From contig NC_060896.1 of NCBI RefSeq assembly GCF_014805685.1, forward strand, positions 3,972,389-4,036,388: a stretch of 64,000 bases of DNA, in the 5' to 3' direction. Below are positions 12,861 to 24,824 of this stretch, piece after piece (the first letter of the stretch is position 1; each line of letters opens with the position of its first letter). The stretch comes from Silurus meridionalis. Taxonomy: Eukaryota > Chordata > Actinopteri > Siluriformes > Siluridae. The translations under genes were made by a program, and so were the position numbers. The notes below the pieces were generated by a model. That model was not told the origin of the DNA, did not search any database, and was given only the letters and a program-made list of their open reading frames with translations.

Positions 12861-13102
12861 TAAGATTTAATCAACTAAATAGAGAGGGTTTAAATGCAGG
12901 TAGGTGAGGTTAGGTAGAAAAAAAAAAAATGAAGGTTAAAACTGTTACAAATGTTATACTCTGGAAAATAAGAAAATATGACAAGCTACATAAATTTAAT
13001 TGGAAATTAAAACCACATTTCAATGCTCTTTCATGGTTTGTGTCGCCATCTTGTGTCCATGTAACAGAACCTTGAAACCAGTCCTAAACTGGCCAAAATA
13101 GG

Positions 13103-13765
13103 GATGTGCATCTACATAACTGATGCGATGCGATACAATTCACCCCATTACGATGCAGTGTGATCCGAATTTAATTCAATTCCACACAATGCGATTTAAA
13201 TCATTACGATACAATGGAAAAAATATATGATGCTCTGCATCAATATGGTACTTTTATCTCTTTGGTTTCAGACAGACAACAAATCAACTCAAAATCAAGC
13301 CTTCTGACTTCTAATGTATGACCATTTCACACACAGGCCTTTGTTGTGCAAAAACTTAAAAAAGAACAAAGAAAGATTCGATAAAACCAGACGTTCTTTT
13401 CCTGTTCTGTCTCCAGGAAGATGCAGCTCTACCTCTGCCATGTTAATCTGTGTTCTATGTGACTCACAGCTTGGTCTCCGTAGTGTTGTGATACATCATA
13501 TTCACGTAGCAGCAGTTTAGCGAGGAGAAATCAATCTGCATAAAAAAATTTGGGGCACAAATTATTAGTCACTTTCTAAATGATAAAAATATAGCGCATC
13601 CACTAATAATTATCTATAAATAAATTATTTATTACTGATGCAAAATATCTTAAAAACATTCAAAATACAAATGCCAACCTGCACACTTTTTTAAATCGAT
13701 GCATCACATCATTCATTTTTATGTCAATGCATTGATGTGAATTGGTGAATTTTACAATCCCCAGT
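13103..13765. mobile_element. 'gatgtgcatc' DNA-transposon-like repeat, copy 1
   Basis: It begins gggatgtgcatctacataac, has degenerate gatgcgatacaattcacc phrases, a middle with cctctgccatgttaatctg and cggtctccgtagtgttgtga, and ends with taaatcgatgcatcacatc and gtgaattttac. Similar copies are at 34,396 and 42,958. The short inverted-looking ends suggest a hAT-type element. Confidence 0.6.
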
Positions 13766-14053
13766 CCAAAGCCATATTTGATCCTGTTTTATTGTTTATG
13801 CTGATTTAGGAATGACTATTTATATCACAATGTGATATAATTGTGCATAAACACATACCACTGTAGATGACACAAAAACAATGAAAACCATCATTTATTA
13901 AATGGGATTATCATATTATCTGCCCACATCTCTGTTCTTGAGAGATTATTAGTCGGTCCTGGTCCTCTTACCCCAGCCTCATAGAAAAACTGTAGTCGCA
14001 TAGTTTGGCCACATGGTGGAGACAAATTTCTGTATAAAAAGATGATTTGATTA

Positions 14054-14209
<156 letters not shown>

Positions 14210-15255
14210 TTCTCCAAACATTCAGCTGAAATACTTTGCCTTGACTCTCTTAAAAAATAACCCCAAACCATGTGGGTGAGGCAGTTTGCTAACATCTTCT
14301 CTCCTGTTCCCCATCTTATGTCAGTTCTTCTGTTAGAGAAATAAATGTCACAGTGGGACTTATCTGTCCACAGAACCGTCTTCCACTCATTTACTGTTCA
14401 ATTCTTGTGTGTTTTTGAGTTTGACCGTCATCTAAATCCTTTCTGTTAAAAACATGTACAAATGTTCACCCAGGATTTGTGTATGAAAAGGATTGTGAGG
14501 AAAAACCTGGCCATGAAGTTCTGTGTAAATCAGTGCTCTGATTCTGGTAAACAAACGTACAGCATAAAGACAGGTGAAGTGTTTAGCCATGAAACTGACT
14601 AGCTGGTGAAACTGACTAGCAAAACCTATAGTGAACAATAACAACACAATAACACCACATTATGCTACAAACTTCTGTGGTAAAAACACAAACACCAGCA
14701 TATTAAACACCACATTAACAGGCAGCCATGGGCTCTCAGTCATGTGAGAGAAGATTTGGGTTTTCTAACATGGCTGCCACCTAAAAGCCATTACTGGAGA
14801 ACTGGATGTGGCTTGGGGCCAGCAGAGAAACATGAACTCATTAGCTACATTAACTTCACCAATTCTGAATAAAAAAAATTGTTAAATAATGATTCTGTAG
14901 AACTTCAAAAACTTCACCAGTTACATTTAAAAGGACTTTTTATTTCAGAGGCCATCATTTGGTATTCATGTTAGAGTAATGCTGTTGTTTGTTTGTTTGT
15001 TTGTGGTTTTTAGGTTAGTTTCACTATTGACCAAACATATTTATTAAATTTAATTTTGTTGAATGATTTTATTTTATTTTTTCATTATTTTCTTTGTAAT
15101 TCTCCATTTTCGTTGTTGTCATTTGTTAGTTAGTTTGTTTATTTTCATTGTAGTGTTGGTTCAGTTTTAATTAGCTTTGTTTAGCTTTTTGTTTTCATGT
15201 TAGATCACTCTTATTGGTTCTTTTGTTTGCTTGTTTGCTTTCATGTTACCTTTTC
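14210..15255. other. Intergenic DNA without recognised gene
   Basis: Apparently unique sequence becomes T-rich with (gttt)n phrases after 14,980. Nothing codes here that I can support. Confidence 0.5.
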
Positions 15256-15259
15256 TAAA

Positions 15260-16475
15260 ACTAATGCTTCTCAGACATGTTTCTCAGACTGATGCTCCTC
15301 AGACACTTATTAAACTGATATTCTTAGACACATGTTTCTCAGACTGATGCTCCTCAGACACTTATTAAACTGATATTCTCAGACACATGTTTCTCAGACT
15401 GATGCTCCTCAGACATTTATTGAACTGATGTTTCTCAGACACATGTTTCTCAGACTGATGCTCCTTAGACATTTATTAAACTGATGTTTCTCAGACACAT
15501 TTCTCAGACTGATGCTCCTCAGACACTTATTAAACTGATATTCTCAGACACATGTTTCTCAGACTGATGCTCCTCAGACATTTATTAAACTGATGTTTCT
15601 CAGACACGTTTCTCAGACTGATGCTTTTTAGACATTTATTAAACTGATGTTTCTCAGACACATGTTTCTCAGACTGATGCTCCTCAGACATTTATTAAAC
15701 TGATGTTTCTCAGACACGTTTCTCAGACTGATGCTCCTCAGACATTTATTAAACTGATGTTTCTCAGACACGTTTCTCAGACTGATGCTTTTTAGACATT
15801 TATTAAACTGATGTTTCTCAGACACGTTTCTCAGACTGATGCTCCTCAGACATTTATTAAACTGATGTTTCTCAGACACGTTTCTCAGACTGATGCTCCT
15901 CAGACATTTATTAAACTGATGTTTCTCAGACACGTTTCTCAGACTAATGCTTTTTAGACATTTATTAAACTGATGTTTCTCAGACACATGTTTCTCAGAC
16001 TGATGCTCCTAAGACATTTATTAAATTGATGTTTCTCAGACACGTTTCTCAGACTGATGCTCCTCAGACATTTATTAAACTGATGTTTCTCAGACACATG
16101 TTTCTCAGACTGATGCTTTTTAGACATTTATTAAACTGATGTTTCTCAGACACATGTTTCTCAGACTGATGCTCCTCAGACATTTATTAAACTGATGTTT
16201 CTCAGACACGTTTCTCAGACTGATGCTACTCAGACATTTATTAAACTGATGTTTCTCAAGCATGTTTCTCAGACTGATGCTTCTCAGACACTTATTAAAC
16301 TGATGTTTCTCAGACTGATGTTTCTTAAACATGTTTCTCAGACAGATGTTCCTCAGACACTTGTCTCTCAGACAGATTCTCCTCAGACAATTGTTTCTTA
16401 GACTGATGTTCCTCGAACACGTTTCACAGACTGATGTTCCTCAGACACTTGTCTCTCAGATAGATTCTCCTTAGA
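15260..16475. repeat. 54-bp minisatellite, about 21 units
   Basis: Units run tctcagactgatgctcctca, gacatttattaaactgatgt, ttctcagacacgtt. Some units carry cacatg instead of cacg and are 56 bp. On the minus strand most of the array is open and encodes an 18-residue repeat SEKHQFNKCLRSISLRNV (15,628-15,987 and 16,120-16,332). Units degrade after 16,330. No start, splice or promoter context supports a gene. Confidence 0.93.
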
Positions 16476-16479
16476 CAGG

Positions 16480-17290
16480 CTTTGTGGGTATAAATGATTG
16501 AATAAATTTAGGTAGTGAAGTTAGAACACTCGATGGCCAACACTCGATTTAGTGCATTAGATAAGAGATACAGAACAGTTTCGGACACAGTGTAACTATA
16601 GCAACCCATCCACAGAAACCACACACTTGTTCTCCATCCCTCAGGGTGTTGTGTGAACAGGTTCCAGTCCCTGGTGTGCTCAGTAAAGCGTTACACTTTC
16701 CTCTGCAGCATTTCTGTGTGGAGATGCAGGATCTGTTCAAACAGCTCAGTGGTTCTGGCTGCTGGAGTGCGAGCAGAGCGCCGCTGAGTCATTATGCGCT
16801 ACAGCAAGGTCTGAGAGCGTACTTTCTCTCCTGCCACTGCTCAGAACATCTCACCGTTAAAGTGTGCGTGGGCCGAGTGTCTGTGTGAACACATGCAAAT
16901 AAGTCTGTGCAATTCAGTCGTCTGGATCTGCCTCCAAACACCATCAGGATCCAAAGAATTACGTTGGATAATTATAGCTGAAGCTCTCTGAGTAGAAACA
17001 TCATATTTCTCTAAAATCACGACCACCATGAAGATCAGAACATGAACAAAAATTCAATTTGGGTCTAGATGTTCCCTCACACACACAAACACACACACAC
17101 ACACACACACACAAACGGGCTCATTTATCTACACCTTGTTTATGGCTCTCATGGTTGTTATAGAAACGCTTTTGAAAAAGGCCAAAAGTGGCCACCAGAA
17201 CAGAGAGTATGTTGTTCTGAGATGCACCTGCTGTTAATGAGGAGATCTGGTGTCATTTTCTTCACAAATATGTTTTCCCGAGACTGATCT
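16480..17290. other. Unique DNA between two minisatellite fields
   Basis: The 16,560-16,890 part is relatively GC-rich and has no recognised repeat. It has an 80-codon frame with no family match I know. A short (CA)n lies at about 17,092-17,113. Confidence 0.45.
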
Positions 17291-17299
17291 CTTCTTTTT

Positions 17300-18380
17300 A
17301 GAGAGCGCTCCTTTTGAGGAAACTTTCCACAAGCATGTTTCTGTCAGGCAGGTTCTTCTGCCCAGGGTTCCTCAGAAAAAGTTCCTAAGAAACATGTTCC
17401 TCAGACTGATGTTCCTGAGACACGTGTTCCAAAGACACATGTTCCACAAACTAATATTTCTCAGTGATGTTTCTTAAACTGAGACTGGTCTTCCTCAGAC
17501 CCACATTTTACAAATGTATGTTCCTCACACATATCTTCCTTAGACCAATGTTTCTCAGACACATGTGCCTCAGACTGATTTTCCTCAGACCAGATTCCCC
17601 AAATGCATGTTCCTCACACATATATTCCTCAGACACATGTGCCTCAGACTGATTATCCAGACACAAGTTCCACACATGCATGTTCCTCACACTCATTTTC
17701 ATCAGACACATGTTCCCCAGACACACAAATGTCTCAGAAACTTGGTTTTCACACGTCTTCACACCTATTCTTTAGAGATGTTGTTCACCTGTTCTTCAGC
17801 CACATGTTGCTTGGATACATGTTTCTCCAACACACATTCCTCAGTGCCCAATTCCACAGACAGATATTCCTGAAATTGATATTTGATATATCAGAGACCT
17901 GCTTCTCCAGATCTGCTCCCATTCCAAAAAGACCAGTCTTTTAGACACCTTTTTCTTAGTCACATGTTCCTCAGACTGATGTTCCTCATACAGATGTTCC
18001 TTGCAATGATATTTCTCGAACTGATTTTCCTCAGAGACCTGTTCTTCAGACACATACCTCAAAGATGTATTTTTCAGAGACCTGGTCTTTGGAAATACTT
18101 CTCAGACTGATCTTTCTCAGACATTTTCCCCCGACACATCTTTCTCAGACACATGTTCTCAGGTCCTCAGAAACCTGGGCTTCACACGTGTTTCTCAGAC
18201 ACCTATTTCATAAAGATGTTCTTCACCTGTTTTTATCCACATGTTGCTTGAATGCATGTCCTGCTAACACATGTTCCTTAGGGACCTATTCTCCAAACAG
18301 AAACTTCAAGCTGATGCTCTTCAGAGACCAGTTCCTCGGATTACATCTTTCACTCACACAAACGTTCCTCAGAAACTCCT
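17300..18380. repeat. Degenerate 'ttcctcagacacatg' repeat field
   Basis: Irregular repeats of tcctcagac, cacatgttcc and actgatgttc relate to the sub-motifs of the 54-bp array to the left. Several overlapping frames on both strands (for example RHMCLRLIFLRP on plus) are repeat artefacts. Confidence 0.8.
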
Positions 18381-18802
18381 CTGAAATGTTAAAAAACAAG
18401 CTATAGATGTTTAAAACATGATGGACAGAAGGATGTGTGGAGCAGAACACACACTTTAATAGCATTTAGTAGCAGTTCTGCATTGGGATGTAGTTGTGTG
18501 TCCTCGCTCCAGAAGCTTCTTCCCCGCACTCACTTTGATTCTTCTAATTTCAGTCAAACAATCGATACATCCTTAATGATGGAGGACACAGATTGATTTC
18601 CAGGTCACAGACTGAAGGACAGAGGAGGAAGACCTCGAGAAGGTGTCGATACAAGAAGAACCTGAGGAGGAAGAAACTGCAGGGAGGAGAAACCGGAAAG
18701 TCAGAAGCAGAAAACGGTTAAATAAGAAGCTTCATGCAGATGATGATTGATCACAAGGCTTCAATCGGTTCCTTGTAGTAATAGCTAGCTGTAAGAATAC
18801 AT

Positions 18803-19398
18803 GAGGTCAAAAGTATTAGGATGCCCAAAGTCCTATTCCACATTTAGAGCACATTTGATCTTATACTTGGCTTCACTCTTCTGGGAAGATGTTCCACTAA
18901 ATTTTGGAGTGTGCTCGTGAAGATTTGTGAGATTTCGTTTCAAATTTCAGTCAGAAGTAAAGTCAGGTACTGATGTAGGTGAGGTGAGGAGGCCTGGGGT
19001 GCAATCAGAGTTCTAATTCCTCCCAATAGGGTTGAGGTCAAAGTTTTATAGCAAGAGATCTTCCACTCCAACTAGGGTCATCTAGTTCAAGTGAAGGGAA
19101 AACTGACAGCTTCTCCACACAAGGTGAACATTTTGGTGTCCGATAACCAGAAAGCTGATTCTCTTTGCCTGACTTCTTTAATGCTCTTGTATCTGAATGA
19201 TTACTAATCCCAGCATCCACACCCAAAGATCTAGCAGAAACCCTGAAGAGAAGACTTGAGGTTTATTACAATGGAATGGGATGTTGTGGTAGGAGACGGG
19301 TGATCCTCTGTGGCGACCAATAACAGGAACAGCCAAAAGAAGACAAAAAAAAAGATGGGCTGCGACGGTGATCGGGTGTCCAAATACTTTTGATCCTA
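18803..19398 (-). mobile_element. Tc1-derived element, copy 3
   Basis: Ends are aggtcaaaagtattagg and ccaaatacttttgatcct. Internal landmarks are cttctgggaagatgttccac, tgatgtaggtgaggtgagga and ggcctggggtgcaatcag. The middle, 19,120-19,370, differs from the other copies and may be an insertion. Confidence 0.72.
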
Positions 19399-19672
19399 CC
19401 ATGTGCAACCTAATTCTACAAAAGTATGTGTGATATTATCTGCCGCATGCACGGCTTCGCACCTACTTTATCGTTTCTCTCTACACAAGACTGGTGGTGC
19501 TCCGGCGTCCCGCGAGTGTCTCGGCTCTCAGATCTATAACAAGATTTCATCTTTTACGTTCCACCGTCCCAGATCAACACACTCCAGTGAAGATGGATGT
19601 CCTGCTGCGTTCTCATATCTTCAGCCTGTCTCCAGCGACTCAGCATATAATTCTCACCTCATTTCAGCCCTC

Positions 19673-19675
<3 letters not shown>

Positions 19676-19731
<56 letters not shown>
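19676..19731. repeat. (CA)n microsatellite
   Basis: About 28 CA units. Confidence 0.95.
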
Positions 19732-19734
<3 letters not shown>

Positions 19735-19904
19735 GCATCGGTATTTGCTAATGCAATCATGCCTGTAGAAAACACACAATAAAACAAGTCGTAACCAAAC
19801 TCAATGTTACAAAACACAGGATGTCGACCACAGGGGGCGCCATTTGTTTCCATCCTCAATCACATGCAGCTGAGGAGTTACGAATAACCGTATGTTTATT
19901 AGGA

Positions 19905-20160
19905 TTATTCAATTCAGTTTTATTATTTATATCGTTTTTAACAGTGCACATTGTCTCAAAGCAGCTTTACACAGATAAAGAGGTTATAAAGTTGGATTGT
20001 ATAAGTTTGTTTCTTATAATTGTAAGTTTGTCCCTTTTGATGGTACCAGTGGGACAGTAAAAATTCCCTGAGATTGTACGAGGAAAAAACCTTGAGAGGA
20101 ACCAGACTCAAAAGGGAACTGTCTTCATCTGGGTGGCACCAAATGTCCATTCATTATAGT
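19905..20160 (-). mobile_element. Dispersed repeat family R, copy 1
   Basis: Reverse orientation: attcaattcagttttatta, cattgtctcaaagcagcttt, accttgagaggaaccagact and catctgggtg. The same family is at 23,205, 26,420, 31,435 and 44,580 (interrupted). It is common in fish genomes; its class is uncertain. Confidence 0.65.
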
Positions 20161-20382
20161 TCCATCTAAGATAAAGTCTCATTCTTACATTATTGTTCAT
20201 GCCAAGATGTCAAAAAAAAAAAAATAATAATAAAATGTAATTAAATTAAATTAAATTAAATGTATAAAATAAAACATAATTTAATAAAAATAAAATATTA
20301 ATAAAATGTAATACAATTAAATTAAATTAAATAAATTTTATTATTAATATAATAACAATGTAATTAAATTAAATTAAATTAA

Positions 20383-20607
20383 AACTTTCTTTCGGCTTCT
20401 CCCGTTAGGGGTCGCCACAGCGGATCCTCCGCACGTTTGATTTGGCACATGTTTTTACGCTGGATGCCCTTCCTAACGCAACCCTCCCCAATTTATCCGG
20501 GCTTGGGACAGGCACTGAGAGTGGCTGGGGATGGTCCCCTGACCGGGAATCGAACCTGGGTCGCAGCGGTGGGAGCGCTGTGTCTTAACCACTAGACCAC
20601 CAGGGGA
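20383..20607 (-). mobile_element. tRNA-Glu-like SINE
   Basis: Read on the minus strand, a 73-nt tRNA-like head (20,607-20,535) leads into a body ending in ggcgacccctaacgggagaa and gccgaaagaaagtt. The A-box region is tggtctagtgg and the B box is ggttcgattcc, so RNA polymerase III signals look intact. A second, headless copy is at 24,604. Confidence 0.85.
20535..20607 (-). tRNA. tRNA-like head of the SINE (tRNA-Glu-derived, anticodon CCC)
   Basis: The ends pair (TCCCCTG with CAGGGGA). The anticodon arm CAGCG-CTCCCAC-CGCTG has a perfect stem. The T arm is CCAGG-TTCGATT-CCCGG with one mismatch, and the D stem is imperfect. Overall it follows vertebrate tRNA-Glu, but the loop reads CCC (a Gly anticodon), one base from CUC. 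As it continues into a SINE body, it is probably not a working tRNA gene. Confidence 0.55.
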
Positions 20608-20773
20608 CATAAATTAAATTAAATTAAATTAAATTGAATTAATAATAAGGGACAGGGGGCTGTGATGTGGCCAGACCCAAAAGCCCAAAGTTCAACCAAC
20701 AAAGCTGATTATATATCATATCTATGATGTGACATTAAAAGTGAAACAAAAAAAAACAAAATCTACAGTAAAA

Positions 20774-21190
20774 ACAGTGTTTGGACACATGACTTCCTCA
20801 CAAAGTCAGAGGCACACAGTTCTACAGGATATCTTTGGATGTAGTAGCATAAAATTTCCCTTTCCCTTTCTTGAACTAGGAGACCCAAACCTGTCCCAGG
20901 TTGACATCACTAAGCACAAAGCCAGTTCTTTGATGATATGGAGTGAAAGATCTCCTGCTATAGAGCTTAAACCCTATAGAAGACTTTTGGGATGAATGTA
21001 AACACTGACTGCATCCCAGGCCTCCTCACCTCACCTACATCAGTACTTTTAGTAGATTACATTCTTTTGGATGAATCTCATATCTCCACAAATGTCCAAA
21101 AAAATCTAGTGGAACATCTGCCCAGAGAAATTGTGCATTAATTAAAAGTGACTTTAAATATGAAAAAATATGAGAAAATATATATTAGAT
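20774..21190 (+). mobile_element. Tc1-derived element, copy 4
   Basis: Begins gtgtttggacacatgac. Further landmarks are aggcacacagttctacagga, cttgaactaggagacccaaa, ttttgggatgaatgtaaac and gcatcccaggcctcctcacc. No intact frame. Confidence 0.75.
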
Positions 21191-21192
21191 AA

Positions 21193-21193
21193 T

Positions 21194-21244
<51 letters not shown>
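21193..21244. repeat. (GT)n microsatellite
   Basis: About 26 GT units, followed by a short degenerate continuation. Confidence 0.95.
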
Positions 21245-21247
<3 letters not shown>

Positions 21248-21715
21248 TGTGTGTGTGACTGAAAGCCTGCTGCCCAAAATTTACACAAAGCTCTTAAAAA
21301 ACTCTATCATAAGGCTCTTCATCTTGTGTTTTATACCACGACAGAGATTCTCACTCGCCTAGTCACGGCTCACTGATTCCATCTCTCTCTTGCTCCCCCC
21401 CCCCCCACCACCCAAACCCCCCCACACACAAACACACACACACACACACAAAATAATGATAGCGTATAGAGTTGTTTCATGCCTCCCTTTCCATTGTTTT
21501 TATGCTCTGTTCCTTACACTGGTGTAATCAGTCTCCTGCTGTGAGCTCGGACAGTGATATGGGAATCACATAAAAGAGTGAAATATCTGCATTGCCTTTA
21601 GACTGCTTACTTCAGGGTTAGTTTTTAAAGTGTGTGTGAGAGAGAGAAAGAGGAAAAAAGAAAGGTTCTCTCTGATGACAAAATCAGCTCAGAGGTGAAA
21701 CAATACAGAGAAGTG

Positions 21716-22325
21716 TTTATGACAAAAGTTTGTGGACACCTGACAATAAGATTGGTGTGTGCTTTTGAACATCCATTTTCGCATTTAGTCCCCATTTACT
21801 ACTATAATAACCTGCACTCTACTGGGAAGATGTTCCACCAGATTTTGGAGTGTGCTTGTGGAGATTTTTTGTGAGATTTCTTTCAACCCCGCGAGGGTGA
21901 TGAGGAGGCCTGTGGTGCAGTCAGTGCTCTAATTCATTACAAAAGTGTTTAATAGGTTGTATAGTTCTATAGCAGGCCACTCAAGAACTTCCAACCTATG
22001 TAAAGCATATCTTCAAAGAGCTGGCTTTGTGCACATGGGTATTGTCCTGCTGAAACAGGTTCGAGTCTCCAAGTTGAAAAAAAGGGAAGATTTCATTCTC
22101 CCGCATCCAAACACGTCAGATACAAATATGTGCTTTCAATTTTGTAGGGAAGAACCGCATATGGCTGGAAATGTCCAGGGTCCCAATACTTTTGTCTTCT
22201 GTACAATTTTTTAAAAATTGCAAGAGAAAAAAAGAAAAATATCACATCATAGATACGACGCACGCAGCCGTTTAGGGAAGAACCACATGGATAGAAATAG
22301 TCGTGTCCAAATACTTTTGCTACTA
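21716..22325 (-). mobile_element. Tc1-derived element, copy 5, plus duplicated end
   Basis: The copy runs from gacaaaagtttgtggacacc to cccaatacttttgtcttctg (about 22,200), with gaagatgttccaccagattt inside. A second end-like piece at 22,270-22,325 (gaagaaccacatgg...ccaaatacttttgc) suggests an overlapping older copy. Confidence 0.75.
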
Positions 22326-22554
22326 CTTTAGCGGACTATGATCCTGTCTCACATTTTACGTCTCCATTCTGTCTCATGGAGTCATGTTGTGTCTGGATAG
22401 AGTCGAGCCTCCGGGATTTCCTGTCTGCCTTTCGCTGCAGTGAGCCCCTGCGGGTACCTCGTTCACAGAGCCTGAACTAATTACACCACACCTCCTCTGT
22501 TAATTGACAACTAAATGAAACTGTCTGAGAGCACACCACAGCTCAGCCTTAATT

Positions 22555-22556
<2 letters not shown>

Positions 22557-22623
<67 letters not shown>
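22557..22623. repeat. (CA)n microsatellite
   Basis: About 33 CA units. Confidence 0.95.
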
Positions 22624-22627
<4 letters not shown>

Positions 22628-22984
22628 TAATCTCTCCCCAACAATATCCGTATACAGGAACATTTCTCATGGCACATTTATTATACGTAAAGAAGAAATC
22701 ATTTGAGGAAGTGCATTTCTAGCTATTTTAATCAGATGTTTAAATGATCACTGTTCCCAACCCATGAATGTCCAAATGTATTCTTCTTTATCCTTCCTGC
22801 ACCACGGCAAATAAATATTATATATTTATTAAGGAATAAAATGCTGAAACTATGTATAACCATACATCGTTTTTTTTTTTTTTTTGTCTTGACGTTAATT
22901 AGAGAAATTTAAATGCTGAAAAAAAAAATATAAAGACACAATCACACAGACATCAAAGATAAATTCACCCCATTCTTATACAAA

Positions 22985-23095
22985 GCAACTAACAAATGAG
23001 TGGTTGAGGTTTAAGGGCCTTGCTCAGGGGCCCAGCAGTGGAAGGTTGGTGGTGCTGAGATTTGAACTTGAGTCAGTGGCCAACGCCTTAAATCA
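22985..23095. mobile_element. SINE-like 'ggcccagca' family, copy 2
   Basis: taagggccttgctcaggggc, cccagcagtggaaggttgg and gagatttgaacttgagt match the copy at 4,855. It is followed at 23,096-23,165 by a phrase with caggggtgtgaaactcaatc and aggccaaatt, which looks like a hAT-type MITE end. Confidence 0.55.
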
Positions 23096-23204
23096 GGGGT
23101 GTGAAACTCAATCACAGGGGCCAAAACTAAAACAGTTCAAGCTGCAGGCCAAATTGTTTATTAGGATTGACCAGTTTTAGTTAACATTTCCTGCTGCAGT
23201 TGCA

Positions 23205-23290
23205 GTTTGCCTTTTACATTCCCTCAGATGGTATGAGGAAGAAACCTTGAGAGGAACCAGACTGAAAAGGGGAACCTCATCCCCAGCTAC
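23205..23290 (-). mobile_element. Dispersed repeat family R, copy 2 (fragment)
   Basis: gaagaaaccttgagaggaac and cagactgaaaagggga match the central block of family R. Confidence 0.6.
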
Positions 23291-23850
23291 TATTTCCCTT
23301 TGCATTAAACCACACTGTGATACAGTATAAACCCATATATATGTGGGAAGAACGAACACTTGCTTTCCTCTTTATTTATGTGTCCTGGTAATAATGATGG
23401 AATCACAATCACATTATATCTTAACCATGAATGTGTACACTATTTCTTTGTTTTTTTCTTTTTTCTTTTTTAGATCAGCACATGGCGTAGGCAGATGAAT
23501 GTACGCATGAGGCATTTATTAGCAATCCAAATTCAGCAGGCGAACTCATAGTGAACAACAGGAAGGAGGGTAAAACATCAAGCAGAGTAACACAGGGCAA
23601 TCAATCACATTCAAAATAAAAGAAAGAAGCAAAACATCATCAACTCAGAAATAACAAGGAATAATGAAGAGAGAAGTGTTGTACAGAAAGGCACACAGGG
23701 ATCATTACCTGTAGACATGTAGAGGGTATGAATGCACATTACCATGTTCAATAAGCAGTGAACGAGGGCGTGATGTAATGTCTGGATTGGAGAGCGGAAT
23801 CGTGATGTCTCTGGGATTTGACAATGATTTGGATTTGATCAGTGCTTCAT

Positions 23851-23998
23851 TTTTTTGTGTATTTTGCATAAGTGCATGTTCTAGAGGGAGCAGCATCGAA
23901 ACAACATGGATAATAACCATAACCATTTGTACACTGGCGCTCGTCCATGCGCCCACTGTCACAAATGCCTCTAGAACATGCTGAATACACAAAAAAAT
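23851..23998. repeat. Imperfect inverted repeat, possible MITE
   Basis: gcatgttctagagg at about 23,874 is mirrored by cctctagaacatgc at about 23,969. The flanks ttttttgtgtatt and aatacacaaaaaa extend the match. The arms are about 30 bp with a spacer near 80 bp. Confidence 0.7.
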
Positions 23999-24325
23999 AG
24001 TCATAATCATGTGGAGACAATGTTTAAGTGGAGATCATGAGAAAACTAAGAAAACAAAAACTTCTGTAGATTTCTGTTTATTTTGCATTTTTTTTTCAAT
24101 TTCATCTGATTTTACACAGGAGGTCACTACAACCATCATTTTTATAGCAAGTCCATATTTTCTGGGTCAGACCGGGAGAGACAGGTTCTCCTGATTTCTC
24201 AAGTTTGATTAAATGATCTCCTGCTCTATTACACCTGATTCAGCTAATCAGAGTTGTGGTGTGAAAACACTGAAATATGCAGGACAAATAGAACCAGTGT
24301 TGGGAGCTTGTGCTGTACAATACAG

Positions 24326-24498
24326 ATGGTCCTCGAGTTACAATGGTTCGACTTGCGATTTACGATGACAATACGACAAAATTGTAAAAATATTAAACAT
24401 TTTGCGCAACAGGCAGCAGCGCCATCTTCGACTTACGATATTTTTGACGACGATGCGGTCGTCGTAACGTATCTCCAACGTAAGTAGAGGACTACCAG
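24326..24498. mobile_element. Short MITE-like hairpin element
   Basis: Inverted ends agatggtcctcgagttac and gtaagtagaggactacc. The inside is also partly self-complementary (ttcgacttgcgatttacg against cgacttacgatatt and related phrases). Confidence 0.55.
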
Positions 24499-24603
24499 TA
24501 CACGTTTGAGTATGCTGATAATGATAACATGAGCTATTACATTCATGTTCACACTAGCAAGCAGCAAAGCAACCGCATTTTATTTGAAAGACAATTAACA
24601 CTA

Positions 24604-24817
24604 AACTTTCTTTCTTTCAGCTTCTCCCATTAGGGGTCGCCACATCGGATCATCCGTATTCGTGATCCGCATGTTCGATTTGGCACATGTTTTTACGCTG
24701 GATTCCCTTCCTAACGCAACCCTCCCCATTTATCCGGGCTTGGGACCGTACCTTGGGACCGTAACCCTAATGGCTGGGGTCGGTTCCCTGACCGGGAATC
24801 GAACCCAGGCCACGGCG
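24604..24817 (-). mobile_element. tRNA-Glu-like SINE, truncated copy
   Basis: The body matches 20,383-20,560 (cttctcccattaggggtcgc, ttacgctggattcccttcct). It stops in the tRNA head just after the B box (complement of gggaatcgaaccc). The break falls where a Tc1-derived copy begins (about 24,825), so that element probably cut it. Confidence 0.8.
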
Positions 24818-24824
24818 GTGAATA

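Larger units (their letters stand above)
20213..20645. repeat. (AAATT)n-rich tract hosting a SINE
   Basis: Degenerate aaattaaatt repeats flank the SINE at 20,383-20,607 on both sides, so the SINE inserted into this tract. Confidence 0.85.

Noticed and set aside
15628..15987. CRISPR-like regular repeat
   Set aside because: The 54-bp units are contiguous with no unique spacers, and the DNA is vertebrate. It is a minisatellite.
20535..20607. Free-standing functional tRNA-Gly(CCC) gene
   Set aside because: It runs directly into a SINE body shared with a second copy, and the rest of the sequence follows tRNA-Glu.
23705..24010. 101-codon minus frame ending near a cag|gtaatg donor-like site
   Set aside because: Most of it lies in the inverted repeat at 23,851-23,998, and the residues match no known family.
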